Assembly (NCBI RefSeq): GCF_036245475.1
Contig: NZ_BTPM01000002.1
Location: 1,550,001-1,614,000, forward strand
Direction: 5' to 3'
From: Vibrio sp. 10N
GTDB taxonomy: Bacteria > Pseudomonadota > Gammaproteobacteria > Enterobacterales > Vibrionaceae
Length of the DNA: 64,000 nucleotides
Shown here: positions 44,658 through 53,572 of the stretch, one piece after another
Numbering within the stretch: position 1 is the first letter of the stretch
How the letters are laid out: each line of letters begins with the position of its first letter
Notes under the pieces: generated by a model
Told to the model about the DNA's origin: nothing
Seen by the model: the letters and a program-made list of their open reading frames with translations, nothing else
Databases searched by the model: none
Translations under genes and position numbers: made by a program

Positions 44658-46151
44658 ATGATTCAAAATAGCTTCGCTATTACGACAACTTTTATCGCTT
44701 ACTTGGCGATGATGCTTGCTATCGGTGTGATCGCTTATAAGCGCACAGCGAACTCAAGCGACTACTTTCTTGGTGGACGTTCTTTAGGCCCTTGGCCTGC
44801 AGCGCTATCTGCTGGTGCATCGGACATGAGTGGATGGCTGCTACTTGGCTTGCCGGGCTACGCCTATGCAGCCGGTATTGAGGCATTTTGGTTGGCAGGT
44901 GGCCTATTAGTAGGTACTTGGCTGAACTGGCTGATCTGCGCGAAACGATTACGTACTTACAGTATTACCACTGACGCTCTGACTCTTCCTGAGTATCTAT
45001 CTCGTCGTTTTAACGACCATTCTAAGGTGATTCAGGTTGTATCTGCGTTCTTCATTTTGCTTTTCTTCCTTTTCTATACCAGTTCTGGTCTAGTGGCAGG
45101 CGGTAAACTGTTTGAAACGGTATTTGGCTTAGACTACACAATCGCTGTCATTATCGGCACCGTGTGTGTGGTCTCTTACACGCTATTTGGTGGCTTCCTA
45201 GCAGTATCTTGGACTGACTTAGTTCAGGGCCTACTCATGGCAGCAGCGCTAATGATTGTCCCTGTCATCGGTATGCAAGGTGGTCTTGGTCAGCTAACGG
45301 CAGACCTAGAAGCGATTAACCCAGAACTACTGACACTTTGGAATGACGCCAAAGGTCAGCCTCTGTCTGCGATTGCTATCATTTCATTGGTTGCATGGGG
45401 TCTTGGTTACTTTGGTCAGCCACACATTTTGGCACGTTTCAAAGCATCACGTAGCAACAAAGATCTAACGACAGCACGCCGCATCGCGGTGGCATGGTCT
45501 GGTCTTTCTATGATTGGTGCACTACTCGTGGGCGTGGTTGGTTTAGTGTACATCACTAACACCGGTGGTGACGTTCTAGCAGATGGTGAGAAGATCTTCA
45601 TGCTACTTGTGAATGCACTATTCCACCCTGTGATTGCGGGCATCTTGCTTGCTGCGATTCTAGCGGCAATCATGAGTACGGCGGATTCACAGCTATTAGT
45701 GTCATCTTCAGCATTGGCAGAAGATTTCTACAAGCAAATCATCAACAAAGACGCGACGTCTGAGCAAGTGGTGATGGTGGGGCGCGTAGGCGTTATCCTG
45801 CTATCTGTGATTGCTCTTGTACTTGCAATGACGCCAGACAGCTCGGTATTAGGTCTAGTATCTTACGCTTGGGCAGGCTTTGGTGCGGCGTTTGGTCCTG
45901 CAATCCTACTTAGCCTTTACTGGGCTGGTATGAACCGTAACGGTGCTATCGCAGGTATCATCGTTGGCGGTGTGACTATCGTGGTATGGAAACAGCTTTC
46001 TGGCGGTATCTTCGATATCTACGAAATCGTTCCTGGATTCATTCTATCTTGGATTTCAATCATGGTAGTGAGCTCTATGACGGGCGGTCCTGATAAAGCG
46101 GTTCAGGCGCAGCACGCGACGTTTGAAAAGAACTTGGTTGAGTTAGATTAA
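44658..46151 (+). CDS. putP: Sodium/proline symporter PutP
   Basis: A 497-residue SSS-family transporter with 13 predicted helices. Diagnostic segments are SDYFLGGRSLGPWPAALSAG, ASDMSGWLLLGLPG (sodium and proline site, ~residues 52-65), YTLFGGFLAVSWTDLVQG, WGLGYFGQPHILARF, and AAIMSTADSQLLVSSSAL (~340, sodium site). It imports proline with sodium for use by PutA. It is 91 bp after the PutA-domain gene with a strong terminator at 46170-46198, so putA, the domain gene and putP form one operon. Confidence 0.96.
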   Translation: MIQNSFAITTTFIAYLAMMLAIGVIAYKRTANSSDYFLGGRSLGPWPAALSAGASDMSGWLLLGLPGYAYAAGIEAFWLAGGLLVGTWLNWLICAKRLRTYSITTDALTLPEYLSRRFNDHSKVIQVVSAFFILLFFLFYTSSGLVAGGKLFETVFGLDYTIAVIIGTVCVVSYTLFGGFLAVSWTDLVQGLLMAAALMIVPVIGMQGGLGQLTADLEAINPELLTLWNDAKGQPLSAIAIISLVAWGLGYFGQPHILARFKASRSNKDLTTARRIAVAWSGLSMIGALLVGVVGLVYITNTGGDVLADGEKIFMLLVNALFHPVIAGILLAAILAAIMSTADSQLLVSSSALAEDFYKQIINKDATSEQVVMVGRVGVILLSVIALVLAMTPDSSVLGLVSYAWAGFGAAFGPAILLSLYWAGMNRNGAIAGIIVGGVTIVVWKQLSGGIFDIYEIVPGFILSWISIMVVSSMTGGPDKAVQAQHATFEKNLVELD

Positions 46152-46169
46152 TCTCACATCATAAACAAC

Positions 46170-46198
46170 AATGCCCCGATAGATTCGGGGCATTTTTT
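46170..46198 (+). terminator. Rho-independent terminator of the put operon
   Basis: AATGCCCCGA-TAGAT-TCGGGGCATTTTTTT, 18 bp after putP. Confidence 0.9.
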
Positions 46199-46246
46199 TG
46201 TCTGAAGAACGTTGAAGACGGTATCGTTAGAGCATCTTGAGAAGAG

Positions 46247-46795
46247 TCATACTGACTTCCTAGGGTAACTAACGATGTTATGGAATACGGTATTTTTCGT
46301 CGCCGCTTCATAGCCATGAGGTTGATCGCTATGAAAGCGCACGCTTTCTCCCGTATCGATCAAGTGCCAGGTTTGATCAAAAAACAGCTTCAATTGACCG
46401 CTGATCACATGTACATGCTCAATTACGCCAACACTGTGTGCTGATGACATCTGTTGGTGATGTTCCATCAGATGGATTTCAAACACCTCAATGCCTGTAT
46501 CTGGCTGAAAAGGGAATAAGGTTGTTACTTTCATTCTCGGATCATCCGGAAAGGCGCGATCTGGTGCTTGAAGATCTGGATTGTTAGCAAAAAACGCCGA
46601 AAAAGAGGTCTCAAGTCCGCTAGCGATCTTCCATAGTGTCGCGATCGTCGGGCTCGATTCTTCTCGCTCTATTTGTCCCAGCATAGCTTTGGATACACCG
46701 GTCAGTTTCGCTGTCGCATCTAAGCTCAGCTTTTTCTTCTTTCTCTCTGATTTTAGATGCTGTGCGATCTCAGACTTAAACTTAGAGTCTTGCAT
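46247..46795 (-). CDS. XRE-family regulator with C-terminal cupin
   Basis: A 182-residue regulator. A Cro/CI-type helix-turn-helix occupies ~9-63 (LSLDATAKLTGVSKAMLGQI; SSPTIATLWKIASGLE). A single cupin domain follows (~100-175, EHVHVISGQLKLFFD; GESVRFHSDQPHGYEA) and would sense a small ligand. The layout is that of regulators such as PuuR/SutR. It diverges from benE with a 96-bp gap that holds two near-identical 16-bp palindromes, most likely its operators. Confidence 0.92.
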   Translation of the reverse strand: MQDSKFKSEIAQHLKSERKKKKLSLDATAKLTGVSKAMLGQIEREESSPTIATLWKIASGLETSFSAFFANNPDLQAPDRAFPDDPRMKVTTLFPFQPDTGIEVFEIHLMEHHQQMSSAHSVGVIEHVHVISGQLKLFFDQTWHLIDTGESVRFHSDQPHGYEAATKNTVFHNIVSYPRKSV

Positions 46796-46811
46796 AGAGC
46801 CCTTCCTTGTT

Positions 46812-46860
46812 GTGCGCTATAGCGCACGATGCTATCTTGGTGTTGTGCGTTATTGCGCAC
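46812..46860. promoter_or_regulatory. Two 16-bp palindromic operators between XRE regulator and benE
   Basis: GTGCGCTATAGCGCAC (46812-46827, perfect palindrome) and GTGCGTTATTGCGCAC (46845-46860) start 33 bp apart, about three helical turns. They sit 16 bp from the XRE start and 31 bp from the benE start, so a dimer on each could repress both genes. Confidence 0.75.
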
Positions 46861-46891
46861 AGATGGAATTACTATACAGAAAGGGACGACA

Positions 46892-48061
46892 ATGAGCCAA
46901 AAAAATTCCACATTGCACCACATGACAGCGGGCTTTACCGCAGTGCTCGTCGGTTATACCAGCTCGGTGGTGATCATATTGCAAGCGGCTACGGCTGCGG
47001 GGGCGTCACCAGAACAGATTGAGAGTTGGTTGCTCGCGCTTGGTGTAACGATGGGAGTCACGTCGATAGGTTTTTCATGGTATTACAAAGTGCCAATTTT
47101 GACCGCGTGGTCGACTCCAGGTGCCGCGATACTGGTAAGTTCCGCCACGGAATATGACATGTCTGCTTTGATAGGTGCCTTTGTTGTTTCTGGCCTATTG
47201 ATTCTAATGACAGGTCTCGTATCGCCTCTTTCTAAAGCTTTGCAACGGATTCCAACTCCGCTTGCGACGGCGATGCTAGGCGCGATATTGTTACCATTCT
47301 GCGTTCGTGCATTTGAGCCTGCAATGACGACACCCTATGCGTTTATATGGATGTTTCTTACTTTTATCGTCAGCAAGCGCTTTGTGCCCAAGTACACGAT
47401 GTTGCTGCTTGTTGTGGGCTGCGCTCTGGCGTTTTCTGCTGATAGTGAATCAATGTCAAACCCCGAGCTGGTTATCGCCCAAGCCAGTTGGGTGACACCC
47501 GTACTAGATTGGTCAGCGATTCTCAATATTTCCTTGCCGCTTTATATTGTAACCATGCTGTCTCAAAATCTGCCTGGCGTGGCAATGATGAAAAGCTATC
47601 AATATGAGACGCCCGTGAAGCCTGTACTCGTGGGGACGGGGCTTGCAAACGTGCTATCCGCACCCTTTGGCGGCTTTAGTGTCAATTTAGCGGCGATATC
47701 AGCAGCGATCTGTATGAATGACGATGTAGACGCAGACAAGAGCAAGCGATATAGAGCTGTGATTTGGGCCGGTGTGTTTTATCTCATTGCTGGGCTATTA
47801 GCTTCTGTGGTCGTCTCTATGTTTTTAGCCTTTCCGAAGGAAATCACCCATATGCTTGCCGGCTTTGCACTGCTTGGAACTCTGATGATGTGTTTGCAAA
47901 GTGCGTTTGATTCCCCAGACTATCGGGAGCCAGCTCTATTGGTGCTGGTGGTGACGCTATCCGGTGTAACAATTTTAGGGATTAATTCAACGCTTTTGGG
48001 GTTATTCGTTGGCTGGTTTTATTCGGTGCTCTTTGGCTTATCAAGAAAAAAAGGCCATTAA
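46892..48061 (+). CDS. benE: BenE-family benzoate/proton symporter-like transporter
   Basis: A 389-residue inner-membrane protein with about 12 helices. The N-terminal TAGFTAVLVGYTSSVVIILQ and the segments WSTPGAAILVSS, PTPLATAMLGAILLPFCVRA and NVLSAPFGGFSVNLAAISAA match the BenE family (nucleobase-transporter fold). ATG 46892 is chosen because AAGGGACGAC precedes it; the longer frame from 46829 runs through the operators. No benzoate catabolic genes are adjacent, so the true substrate may be another aromatic or purine-like acid. Confidence 0.88.
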   Translation: MSQKNSTLHHMTAGFTAVLVGYTSSVVIILQAATAAGASPEQIESWLLALGVTMGVTSIGFSWYYKVPILTAWSTPGAAILVSSATEYDMSALIGAFVVSGLLILMTGLVSPLSKALQRIPTPLATAMLGAILLPFCVRAFEPAMTTPYAFIWMFLTFIVSKRFVPKYTMLLLVVGCALAFSADSESMSNPELVIAQASWVTPVLDWSAILNISLPLYIVTMLSQNLPGVAMMKSYQYETPVKPVLVGTGLANVLSAPFGGFSVNLAAISAAICMNDDVDADKSKRYRAVIWAGVFYLIAGLLASVVVSMFLAFPKEITHMLAGFALLGTLMMCLQSAFDSPDYREPALLVLVVTLSGVTILGINSTLLGLFVGWFYSVLFGLSRKKGH

Positions 48062-48073
48062 ATGGCCTATTTG
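48046..48073. terminator. Bidirectional hairpin between benE and the MFS gene
   Basis: AGGCCATT and AATGGCCT pair across the benE stop codon. A-rich flank on the left and TATTTGG on the right make a modest bidirectional terminator for the convergent genes. Confidence 0.5.
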
Positions 48074-48074
48074 G

Positions 48075-49256
48075 TCATGCAACACGGATAGTCGCACTTT
48101 GTCTTTTGTCCAGTGCGCCACTTAATCGAGTGAGTAACAAGGCTAGGGTAACAATCGCTGCGCCAACCCAAGGGGTATGCATGAGTCCGGCTTCAGCAAC
48201 GATGTGACCACCACCCCAAGAACCAAGGGCAATGCCAACGTTGAAGGCTGCGATATTAAGGCCTGAAGCGACGTCGATACCATCAGGCGCATACTTGTCC
48301 GCAAGCTTTACCACATAAACTTGTAAGCCCGGCACGTTACCGAAGGCAAAGGCCCCCCAAACCAGAATAGTGATAACAGCGGCAATCGGGTTTACTGCGG
48401 TAAAGTTAAATACCAATAGAATGCCCGCCAAGCCTGCAAAGATAATGGTGAGTGCCTTGATTGGTCCCATAGAATCCGCCATCTTGCCACCCCAGATGTT
48501 GCCCACGGCAACAGATACCCCATAGACCAACATGATTAGGCTTACTGCACTCGATTCAAAACCTGACACCTGCTCCAAGATAGGGGCTAGATAAGTAAAA
48601 GCAGTGAAGGTGCCGCCATAACCTAGCGCGGTGATGGCATAAACCAGTAACAGACGTGGTTGCGCCAGTACATTGAGTTGAGCAGACAGTTTTGCTGCTG
48701 GTGGTTGTTTAAGGTTGCTCGGTATTAGGAATACGCTGCCAATGAGAGCAATTAGGCCGAGTATTGCCACCACTAAGAATGTGGTTTGCCAGCCAAAAGT
48801 TTGCCCTATGTAGGTACCAAGAGGTACGCCAGTAACCAGTGCTACGGTGAGGCCGGTAAACATGATCGCAATCGCACTGGCTGCTTTCTCTTTCGAAACT
48901 AATCCGGTTGCAATGGTCGACCCAATTGAGAAGAACACGCCGTGAGCAAGACCTGTCAGTATGCGCGCGAGAACAAGTGTATTGTAGCCAGGCGCTTTCC
49001 AAGCTAAGAGGTTACCCGCAACAAACAAACTCATCACAGAAAGCAAAACATACTTACGTTTCCAGTTGCCGGTTAAAGCAGTGAGCACGGGTGCGCCGAC
49101 AGCAACACCAAGCGCGTATAAGCTGACTAATAATCCCGCTGAAGGCAGTGATACGCCCAGATCAGCAGCCATGGTTGGGATTAACCCAACAATAACGAAC
49201 TCTGTTGTGCCGATGGCAAAGGCACTGAGAGTTAATGCAAAAAGTGCAATAGGCAT
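48075..49256 (-). CDS. MFS exporter (AraJ/DHA1-like)
   Basis: A 393-residue, 12-helix major facilitator protein starting MPIALFALTLSAFAIGTTEF, the N-terminus typical of AraJ/YdhP-type DHA1 exporters (FVIVGLIPTMAADLGVSLPS). The loop 2-3 motif appears as ALTGNWKRKYVLL, and motif C as VTGVPLGTYIGQTFGWQTTF. The family includes sugar and drug efflux pumps; the substrate is unknown. It is divergent from the peroxiredoxin-like gene at 49483 with a 226-bp gap. Confidence 0.88.
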   Translation of the reverse strand: MPIALFALTLSAFAIGTTEFVIVGLIPTMAADLGVSLPSAGLLVSLYALGVAVGAPVLTALTGNWKRKYVLLSVMSLFVAGNLLAWKAPGYNTLVLARILTGLAHGVFFSIGSTIATGLVSKEKAASAIAIMFTGLTVALVTGVPLGTYIGQTFGWQTTFLVVAILGLIALIGSVFLIPSNLKQPPAAKLSAQLNVLAQPRLLLVYAITALGYGGTFTAFTYLAPILEQVSGFESSAVSLIMLVYGVSVAVGNIWGGKMADSMGPIKALTIIFAGLAGILLVFNFTAVNPIAAVITILVWGAFAFGNVPGLQVYVVKLADKYAPDGIDVASGLNIAAFNVGIALGSWGGGHIVAEAGLMHTPWVGAAIVTLALLLTRLSGALDKRQSATIRVA

Positions 49257-49482
49257 TGTATTTCTCCAATAATTCGCAGTTGCAGATTAAAGATGTGAAC
49301 TGCTTTCGTTTTGTTGAGCGCATTATTGAAGAAAGTTGAATTGTAAAAAATAGCAGTTGTAACAAATCATTTTTGCTAATTATGCAAATATGGTTAGGTT
49401 ACTAAAAGTTAACTACTTGAAGTTATAGAGATCTCGACCCACAATCAAAAGCGATCTGAAAAACGTGTGCTAAGGAGTCAGT

Positions 49483-50022
49483 ATGTCTACATCGGTAAAA
49501 CTTAAAGCGGGCGATGCGTTTCCCTCACTGCAAGCCACTTTGTTGGATGGTACATCGGTAACGCTTGGAGAGCCCAAAGACGGTTTAACGTGGCAAGCGG
49601 TGTTCGTTTATCGCGGCAAACACTGCCCTTTGTGTACGAAATACCTCAATGAATTGGAATCCTACAAACAGGCATTTGCAGATGCGGGTGTGGATATTTT
49701 GGCGGTGTCAGGGGATTCAAAAGCACAGCTAGAGCAGCATTTAGAGAAGCTCGATGTTAGCTTCCCACTTGCTTACGGTTTGACGGAAGAGCAAATGAAG
49801 CAGCTTGGACTGTATATCTCATTGCCGCGCTCCGAGCAGGAAACGGACCACAATTTTGCAGAGCCCGGGCTCTTTGTGGTGAATGAGCACGGTAACTTGC
49901 ATGTCGTCGATATCTCAAACAACCCGTTTGTTAGACCGGAATTAGGTGCGTTATCTCGCGGCCTCGCTTGGATACGAGACCCGAATAATCACTACCCAAT
50001 TCGCGGAACGCTAGACTACTAA
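49483..50022 (+). CDS. Peroxiredoxin-like (AhpC/TSA) protein
   Basis: A 179-residue thioredoxin-fold protein. The redox site is VYRGKHCPLCTKYLNELESY: a CxxC pair at ~47-50 instead of the single peroxidatic cysteine of classic peroxiredoxins (PVCT). It continues with FADAGVDILAVSGDSKAQ and FPLAYGLTEEQMKQLGLYI, and has a family-typical NEHGNLHVVDISNNPFVRPE near the end. It probably reduces peroxides or disulfides in the cytosol. AAGGAG precedes the ATG by 8 bp. It sits next to an HxlR regulator and a FrnE-like DsbA protein, a thiol/redox neighbourhood. Confidence 0.85.
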   Translation: MSTSVKLKAGDAFPSLQATLLDGTSVTLGEPKDGLTWQAVFVYRGKHCPLCTKYLNELESYKQAFADAGVDILAVSGDSKAQLEQHLEKLDVSFPLAYGLTEEQMKQLGLYISLPRSEQETDHNFAEPGLFVVNEHGNLHVVDISNNPFVRPELGALSRGLAWIRDPNNHYPIRGTLDY

Positions 50023-50043
50023 TTCGCAACCCAATAGAGAAAA

Positions 50044-50070
50044 CAAAGGGGAGCATCATGCTCCCCTTTG
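50044..50070. terminator. Bidirectional hairpin terminator
   Basis: A 12-bp stem, CAAAGGGGAGCA with its complement, lies around a 3-base centre between the convergent peroxiredoxin and HxlR genes. Only short T-runs flank it. Confidence 0.6.
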
Positions 50071-50086
50071 CCGTTCAGATGTTATA

Positions 50087-50455
50087 TCACGAGCGGATTT
50101 GAATGTCGTAGGTCTCTGACCATACGCGCAGATCATCGAGTATCTTCAGCGCAGTGCGGCCAAATTCAGTCAGCTCGTAGCTTACGGCAATGGGTCGGTC
50201 ACTGATGACCTTGCGTTCTACCATACCTTCCAGTTCAAGTTCTTTCAGTCTTTGGTCAACCATTTTCTTACTGGCACCACCCAATAGGCGTGTTAGGTCA
50301 TTGAAGCGAACCGGACCATCTTTGAGGTGATAAATAATAGACCCTTTCCACTTTCCACCAATCAGGCGCATGCCTTTTTCGATTGCACAGGGTTCTAAGC
50401 AGGCATTTTCAACAGACTTGCGGCCACGATTATCAATTTTGATCTGGCTTTCCAC
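50087..50455 (-). CDS. HxlR-family transcriptional regulator
   Basis: A 122-residue winged-helix regulator. CLEPCAIEKGMRLIGGKWKG near the N-terminus, GPVRFNDLTRLLGGASKKMV and the wing DRPIAVSYELTEFG are the HxlR pattern. Cysteines at positions ~20 and 24 could sense thiol stress or electrophiles, as in HypR/YodB-type members. It diverges from the FrnE-like gene, and the gap contains repeated TAGGTCACC sites, so it probably represses both. Confidence 0.92.
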   Translation of the reverse strand: MESQIKIDNRGRKSVENACLEPCAIEKGMRLIGGKWKGSIIYHLKDGPVRFNDLTRLLGGASKKMVDQRLKELELEGMVERKVISDRPIAVSYELTEFGRTALKILDDLRVWSETYDIQIRS

Positions 50456-50466
50456 GATAGAGCTCC

Positions 50467-50528
50467 TAGGTCACCAAATGGTAACTGGTTGAAACAGATA
50501 TTTAGGTCACCATAATATACCTGGTCAC
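50467..50528. promoter_or_regulatory. Repeated TAGGTCACC operator sites
   Basis: TAGGTCACC occurs at 50467-50475 and 50503-50511 (36 bp apart), each followed by an imperfect inverted partner (GGTAAC at 50480-50485, GGTCAC at 50523-50528). They lie between the HxlR start and the FrnE-like start. Confidence 0.6.
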
Positions 50529-50574
50529 TAAAAATTCAATCAAAGAAAACGAATAAAACAAAGAGAAAGTCATT

Positions 50575-51219
50575 ATGAGCCAAACAATCAAACTGGATGT
50601 GGTATCGGACGTGGTGTGCCCATGGTGCATTATCGGTTATAAGCGCTTGGAACAAGCGATTCGGGAACTGGGTGTTGGGGATCGTATTGATCTTGAGTGG
50701 CAGCCGTTTGAGCTCAATCCTCATATGCCATTGGAAGGTCAAAACCTGCGTGAACACCTAGCAGAAAAATATGGAACCACGAAAGAAGACAGCATTCGCG
50801 CTCGCGAGCAGTTGACTCAGTTAGGTCAAGAGGTTGGGTTTACGTTTGACTACAGCGATGAGATGAAGATGCTCAATACTTTTGAAGCGCATATTTTGCT
50901 TGAATATGCCAAAGAGCAAGGTAAGCAAACAGATTTGAAACTCCGTCTGTTCAGCGCGTTCTTCGGAGAGGGGAAAGATATCAGCAATCGCGATGTGCTT
51001 GCGAATGAACTTGCTGCGGTTGGGCTGGACAGCGAGAGTGCGATTGCCCGCCTAGATGATCCAAGCGCTCGCCTTGAAGTTCAGCAAGCGGAAGAGACGT
51101 GGAAGAACTTAGGAATCAGCTCGGTGCCGACGGTGGTATTTAATCGTCAAAGTGCATTAACAGGCGCACAGCCGGTTGAAGTATATAAGCAGGAATTGCA
51201 AGAATTACTTGCTCAATAA
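50575..51219 (+). CDS. DsbA-family oxidoreductase, FrnE-like
   Basis: A 214-residue cytosolic thioredoxin-fold protein. It starts MSQTIKLDVVSDVVCPWCII, with the CPWC active site at ~15-18, and has no signal peptide, unlike periplasmic DsbA. The helical insert (ILLEYAKEQGKQTDLKLRLF) and cis-proline loop SSVPTVVFNRQSALTGAQPV match the FrnE group, linked to disulfide chemistry and oxidative stress. It is divergent from the HxlR regulator and probably controlled by it. Confidence 0.9.
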   Translation: MSQTIKLDVVSDVVCPWCIIGYKRLEQAIRELGVGDRIDLEWQPFELNPHMPLEGQNLREHLAEKYGTTKEDSIRAREQLTQLGQEVGFTFDYSDEMKMLNTFEAHILLEYAKEQGKQTDLKLRLFSAFFGEGKDISNRDVLANELAAVGLDSESAIARLDDPSARLEVQQAEETWKNLGISSVPTVVFNRQSALTGAQPVEVYKQELQELLAQ

Positions 51220-51241
51220 GTAGCTGGCCAAATGAAATGAG

Positions 51242-51275
51242 AGGGTCAGGCATTGCGAACGCGATGTCTGACCCT
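51242..51275. terminator. Hairpin between frnE-like and eat genes
   Basis: AGGGTCAGGCAT pairs with ATGTCTGACCCT (one G-T pair) around a 10-base loop. T-run content is low, so it is a modest bidirectional terminator. Confidence 0.55.
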
Positions 51276-51283
51276 TGTTGACA

Positions 51284-52684
51284 TTAACCTACATCAGTAT
51301 TGAGTTCCTGCTCTGCGACGGACAACATTGCAAACTCTTCTTCTGCACTCGATGCGACTAAGTTGTTGCGGCTATATAGGCCATAGTAAACCCCACCAAT
51401 GACAAACAGTCCAAATGTCATATAGAACGCCGATGGGTCAAACGCATACACACCTGTGAGTGCAACTAGCGATAGGATGAGTGAGATCCCAGAGGTGACT
51501 ACCCCTCCTGGAGTACGATACGGACGCTCAAGTTCTGGCTGTTTTACTCTCAGCAGAATGTGGCTGAGTGACATCAAGGCATAGGACACTGTGGCGCCGA
51601 CAACGGCCATGGCCAAAATCAAGTCTCCCTCGCCGGTAAGCGAAACAGCAAACCCAAAGATGCCTGGAACAATCAAAGCGCGAGAGGGCACTTTGTTCTT
51701 ACTGGTTAAAGATAAGCTTTTCGGTAGATACCCAGCTCTCGACAGGGCGAAAACAAGGCGGCTATAACCGTAAACAATTGAGAAGAACGAAGCGATAAGG
51801 CCAGCAAGTCCAAGCATATTGACTAAGGTTGCAATCGTTGGGCTGTTTGTTACTTTTAACGCATCGACCAGCGGTACCGCACTTGCGCCAATCAGCTCTG
51901 AGCCCGCAGCGCCCGCAAGTAAAAAGACAACGAGTGCTGCAGTGACGAGTAGGAATACCATTGCGCCAATAATACCTTTTGGTACGTCTTTTGCTGGATT
52001 TTTAGCTTCTTCTGCGGCGAGCGGAACCCCTTCAACGGCTAAGAACAGCCACATCGCAAAGGGCAATGCTGCCCAAACACCATACCAGCCAAAAGGTAGG
52101 ATTTCAGTTGCTTCTGCGGTTGTTGGTGCGATGTCAAACAGGTTACTGGCATCAAAGTGACCAACGAGTGCAACTGCGGTGAGTATGATAGCGAGAACGG
52201 CGAGACCGCTAATCACCATCATAACCTTGAGCGCCTCACCGACACCAAATAGGTGAATACCAATAAACGCAGCATAAAATAGCGCATAAACGACGGGGCC
52301 ATCTATCCCTATCAACTCATTCACCGCAGAGCCAATGAATATGACGATGGCCGCTGGCGCTAGTGCATACTCGATGAGTACCGCGAGTCCAGTGACAAAC
52401 CCTCCGGTTGGCCCCATAGCTTGCCTAGCAAAACTGTACCCCCCGCCAGCGGCAGGAATCGCTGCGGACATTTCAGCGAGTGAGAGCACTAAAGTAAAGT
52501 ACATGACGGCCATAGCGACGGCGGCAATGAGAAAACCAGCCCAGCCGGCTTGCGCGATGCCAAAATTCCAGCCAGCGAAGTCACCAGAGATGACATAAGA
52601 GACCCCTAGGCCTGCAAGTAAAATCCACCCAGCGGTGCCTCTTTTTAGCTGTCTTTTAGACAAATATTCCTGATGTTTGGTCAT
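51284..52684 (-). CDS. eat: Ethanolamine permease (APC family)
   Basis: A 466-residue, 12-helix amino-acid/polyamine-type transporter. The N-terminal region RGTAGWILLAGLGVSYVISG, then DFAGWNFGIAQAGWAGF, and MSAAIPAAGGGYSFARQAMG are characteristic of ethanolamine permeases. FLAVEGVPLAAEEAKNPAKD is the conserved helix 6 region. It lies 11 bp after eutC in the same direction, which fixes the substrate as ethanolamine with good confidence. Import would feed EutBC. Confidence 0.92.
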   Translation of the reverse strand: MTKHQEYLSKRQLKRGTAGWILLAGLGVSYVISGDFAGWNFGIAQAGWAGFLIAAVAMAVMYFTLVLSLAEMSAAIPAAGGGYSFARQAMGPTGGFVTGLAVLIEYALAPAAIVIFIGSAVNELIGIDGPVVYALFYAAFIGIHLFGVGEALKVMMVISGLAVLAIILTAVALVGHFDASNLFDIAPTTAEATEILPFGWYGVWAALPFAMWLFLAVEGVPLAAEEAKNPAKDVPKGIIGAMVFLLVTAALVVFLLAGAAGSELIGASAVPLVDALKVTNSPTIATLVNMLGLAGLIASFFSIVYGYSRLVFALSRAGYLPKSLSLTSKNKVPSRALIVPGIFGFAVSLTGEGDLILAMAVVGATVSYALMSLSHILLRVKQPELERPYRTPGGVVTSGISLILSLVALTGVYAFDPSAFYMTFGLFVIGGVYYGLYSRNNLVASSAEEEFAMLSVAEQELNTDVG

Positions 52685-52695
52685 AGTAGATCCTT

Positions 52696-53562
52696 CTACA
52701 AACGGTTGATAAGAAAGTTGTTGGAATGAGTTTGATTGAGTGTTGAACTGCTGTCGTCGTCAATCTCAGAGCGGTCTTTAAGATCGACACCAGAGAGATG
52801 TAATCTTCTTGCTTCTTCGAGTAGGTATAGGGTTCGCTGACAGGCGTCGTTATAACTCAAGCCGTCTGGCCTGACATTTGAGATACAGTTTCGCTCAGAG
52901 TCTTTTGCGCCTCGTTTCGCCCCCCACGTTAGGTATAACCCCATGCTATCTGGAGAGGATAATCCGGGCCTTTCGCCAATTAAGATCAGTGCCATTCGAG
53001 CGTTAACGCATTCAGCAACATCATCGGCAATCGCGACTCTCCCTTGCTTGACGATGGTAATGGGTGCTAAGTGCCATGATTTGCTTTTGTCTAATTTGCG
53101 AAGAAGTCGCTCTAGAAAAGGGGCGGCATGATTTTGTATCGCCGTTGATGACAATCCGTCGGCGATGACGATAGCAAGATCGGATTGGGTTTGAGAGGTG
53201 GACGCCTGTTGCTTCAGTTGTGCCCAAGACGCGTCACTGAGCTGGCGCCCTAAGTCGGGTCTTTGAAGGTACATTAAGCGATCGGTTATTTTGCTTTCGA
53301 CAACTTGAATTTCTCCTGACGCAACGGATTGAAGCATGGGTAACTGTTCAAGCTCGATTTTTAAGGATTGGGTATCTAGTGCGCAGTGCACGGCATCCAT
53401 CGCTTGGGCGTGATCAAGCTGAAACGACAATAGTGCGTCGGTCGGGATGCTGTTGCCAGTTCTGCCCAGTGCGATTCGTGCTGAGGTCATGCTACGCAGA
53501 TTCTGCCAAGGGCTGGTCACCACAGAGTTTGATGCTTTGTTAATGTTGACTACCTTTGTCAT
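52696..53562 (-). CDS. eutC: Ethanolamine ammonia-lyase small subunit
   Basis: 288 residues (E. coli EutC has 295) from ATG 53562, chosen because AAGGAA lies 6 bases before it. A GTG/ATG start at 53613 would overlap eutB by 41 bp. Family segments are WQNLRSMTSARIALGRTGNS, TDALLSFQLDHAQAMDAVHC, LAIVIADGLSSTAIQNHA, RVAIADDVAECVNARMALIL and GERPGLSSPDSMGLYLTWGA. With EutB it forms the adenosylcobalamin enzyme that converts ethanolamine to acetaldehyde and ammonia. The start is 10 bp after the eutB stop. Confidence 0.95.
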   Translation of the reverse strand: MTKVVNINKASNSVVTSPWQNLRSMTSARIALGRTGNSIPTDALLSFQLDHAQAMDAVHCALDTQSLKIELEQLPMLQSVASGEIQVVESKITDRLMYLQRPDLGRQLSDASWAQLKQQASTSQTQSDLAIVIADGLSSTAIQNHAAPFLERLLRKLDKSKSWHLAPITIVKQGRVAIADDVAECVNARMALILIGERPGLSSPDSMGLYLTWGAKRGAKDSERNCISNVRPDGLSYNDACQRTLYLLEEARRLHLSGVDLKDRSEIDDDSSSTLNQTHSNNFLINRL

Positions 53563-53572
53563 GTCACTTTCC

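Noticed and set aside
46829..46891. Longer N-terminus of BenE from ATG 46829
   Set aside because: It overlaps the second operator palindrome and lacks a ribosome binding site; ATG 46892 has a good one.
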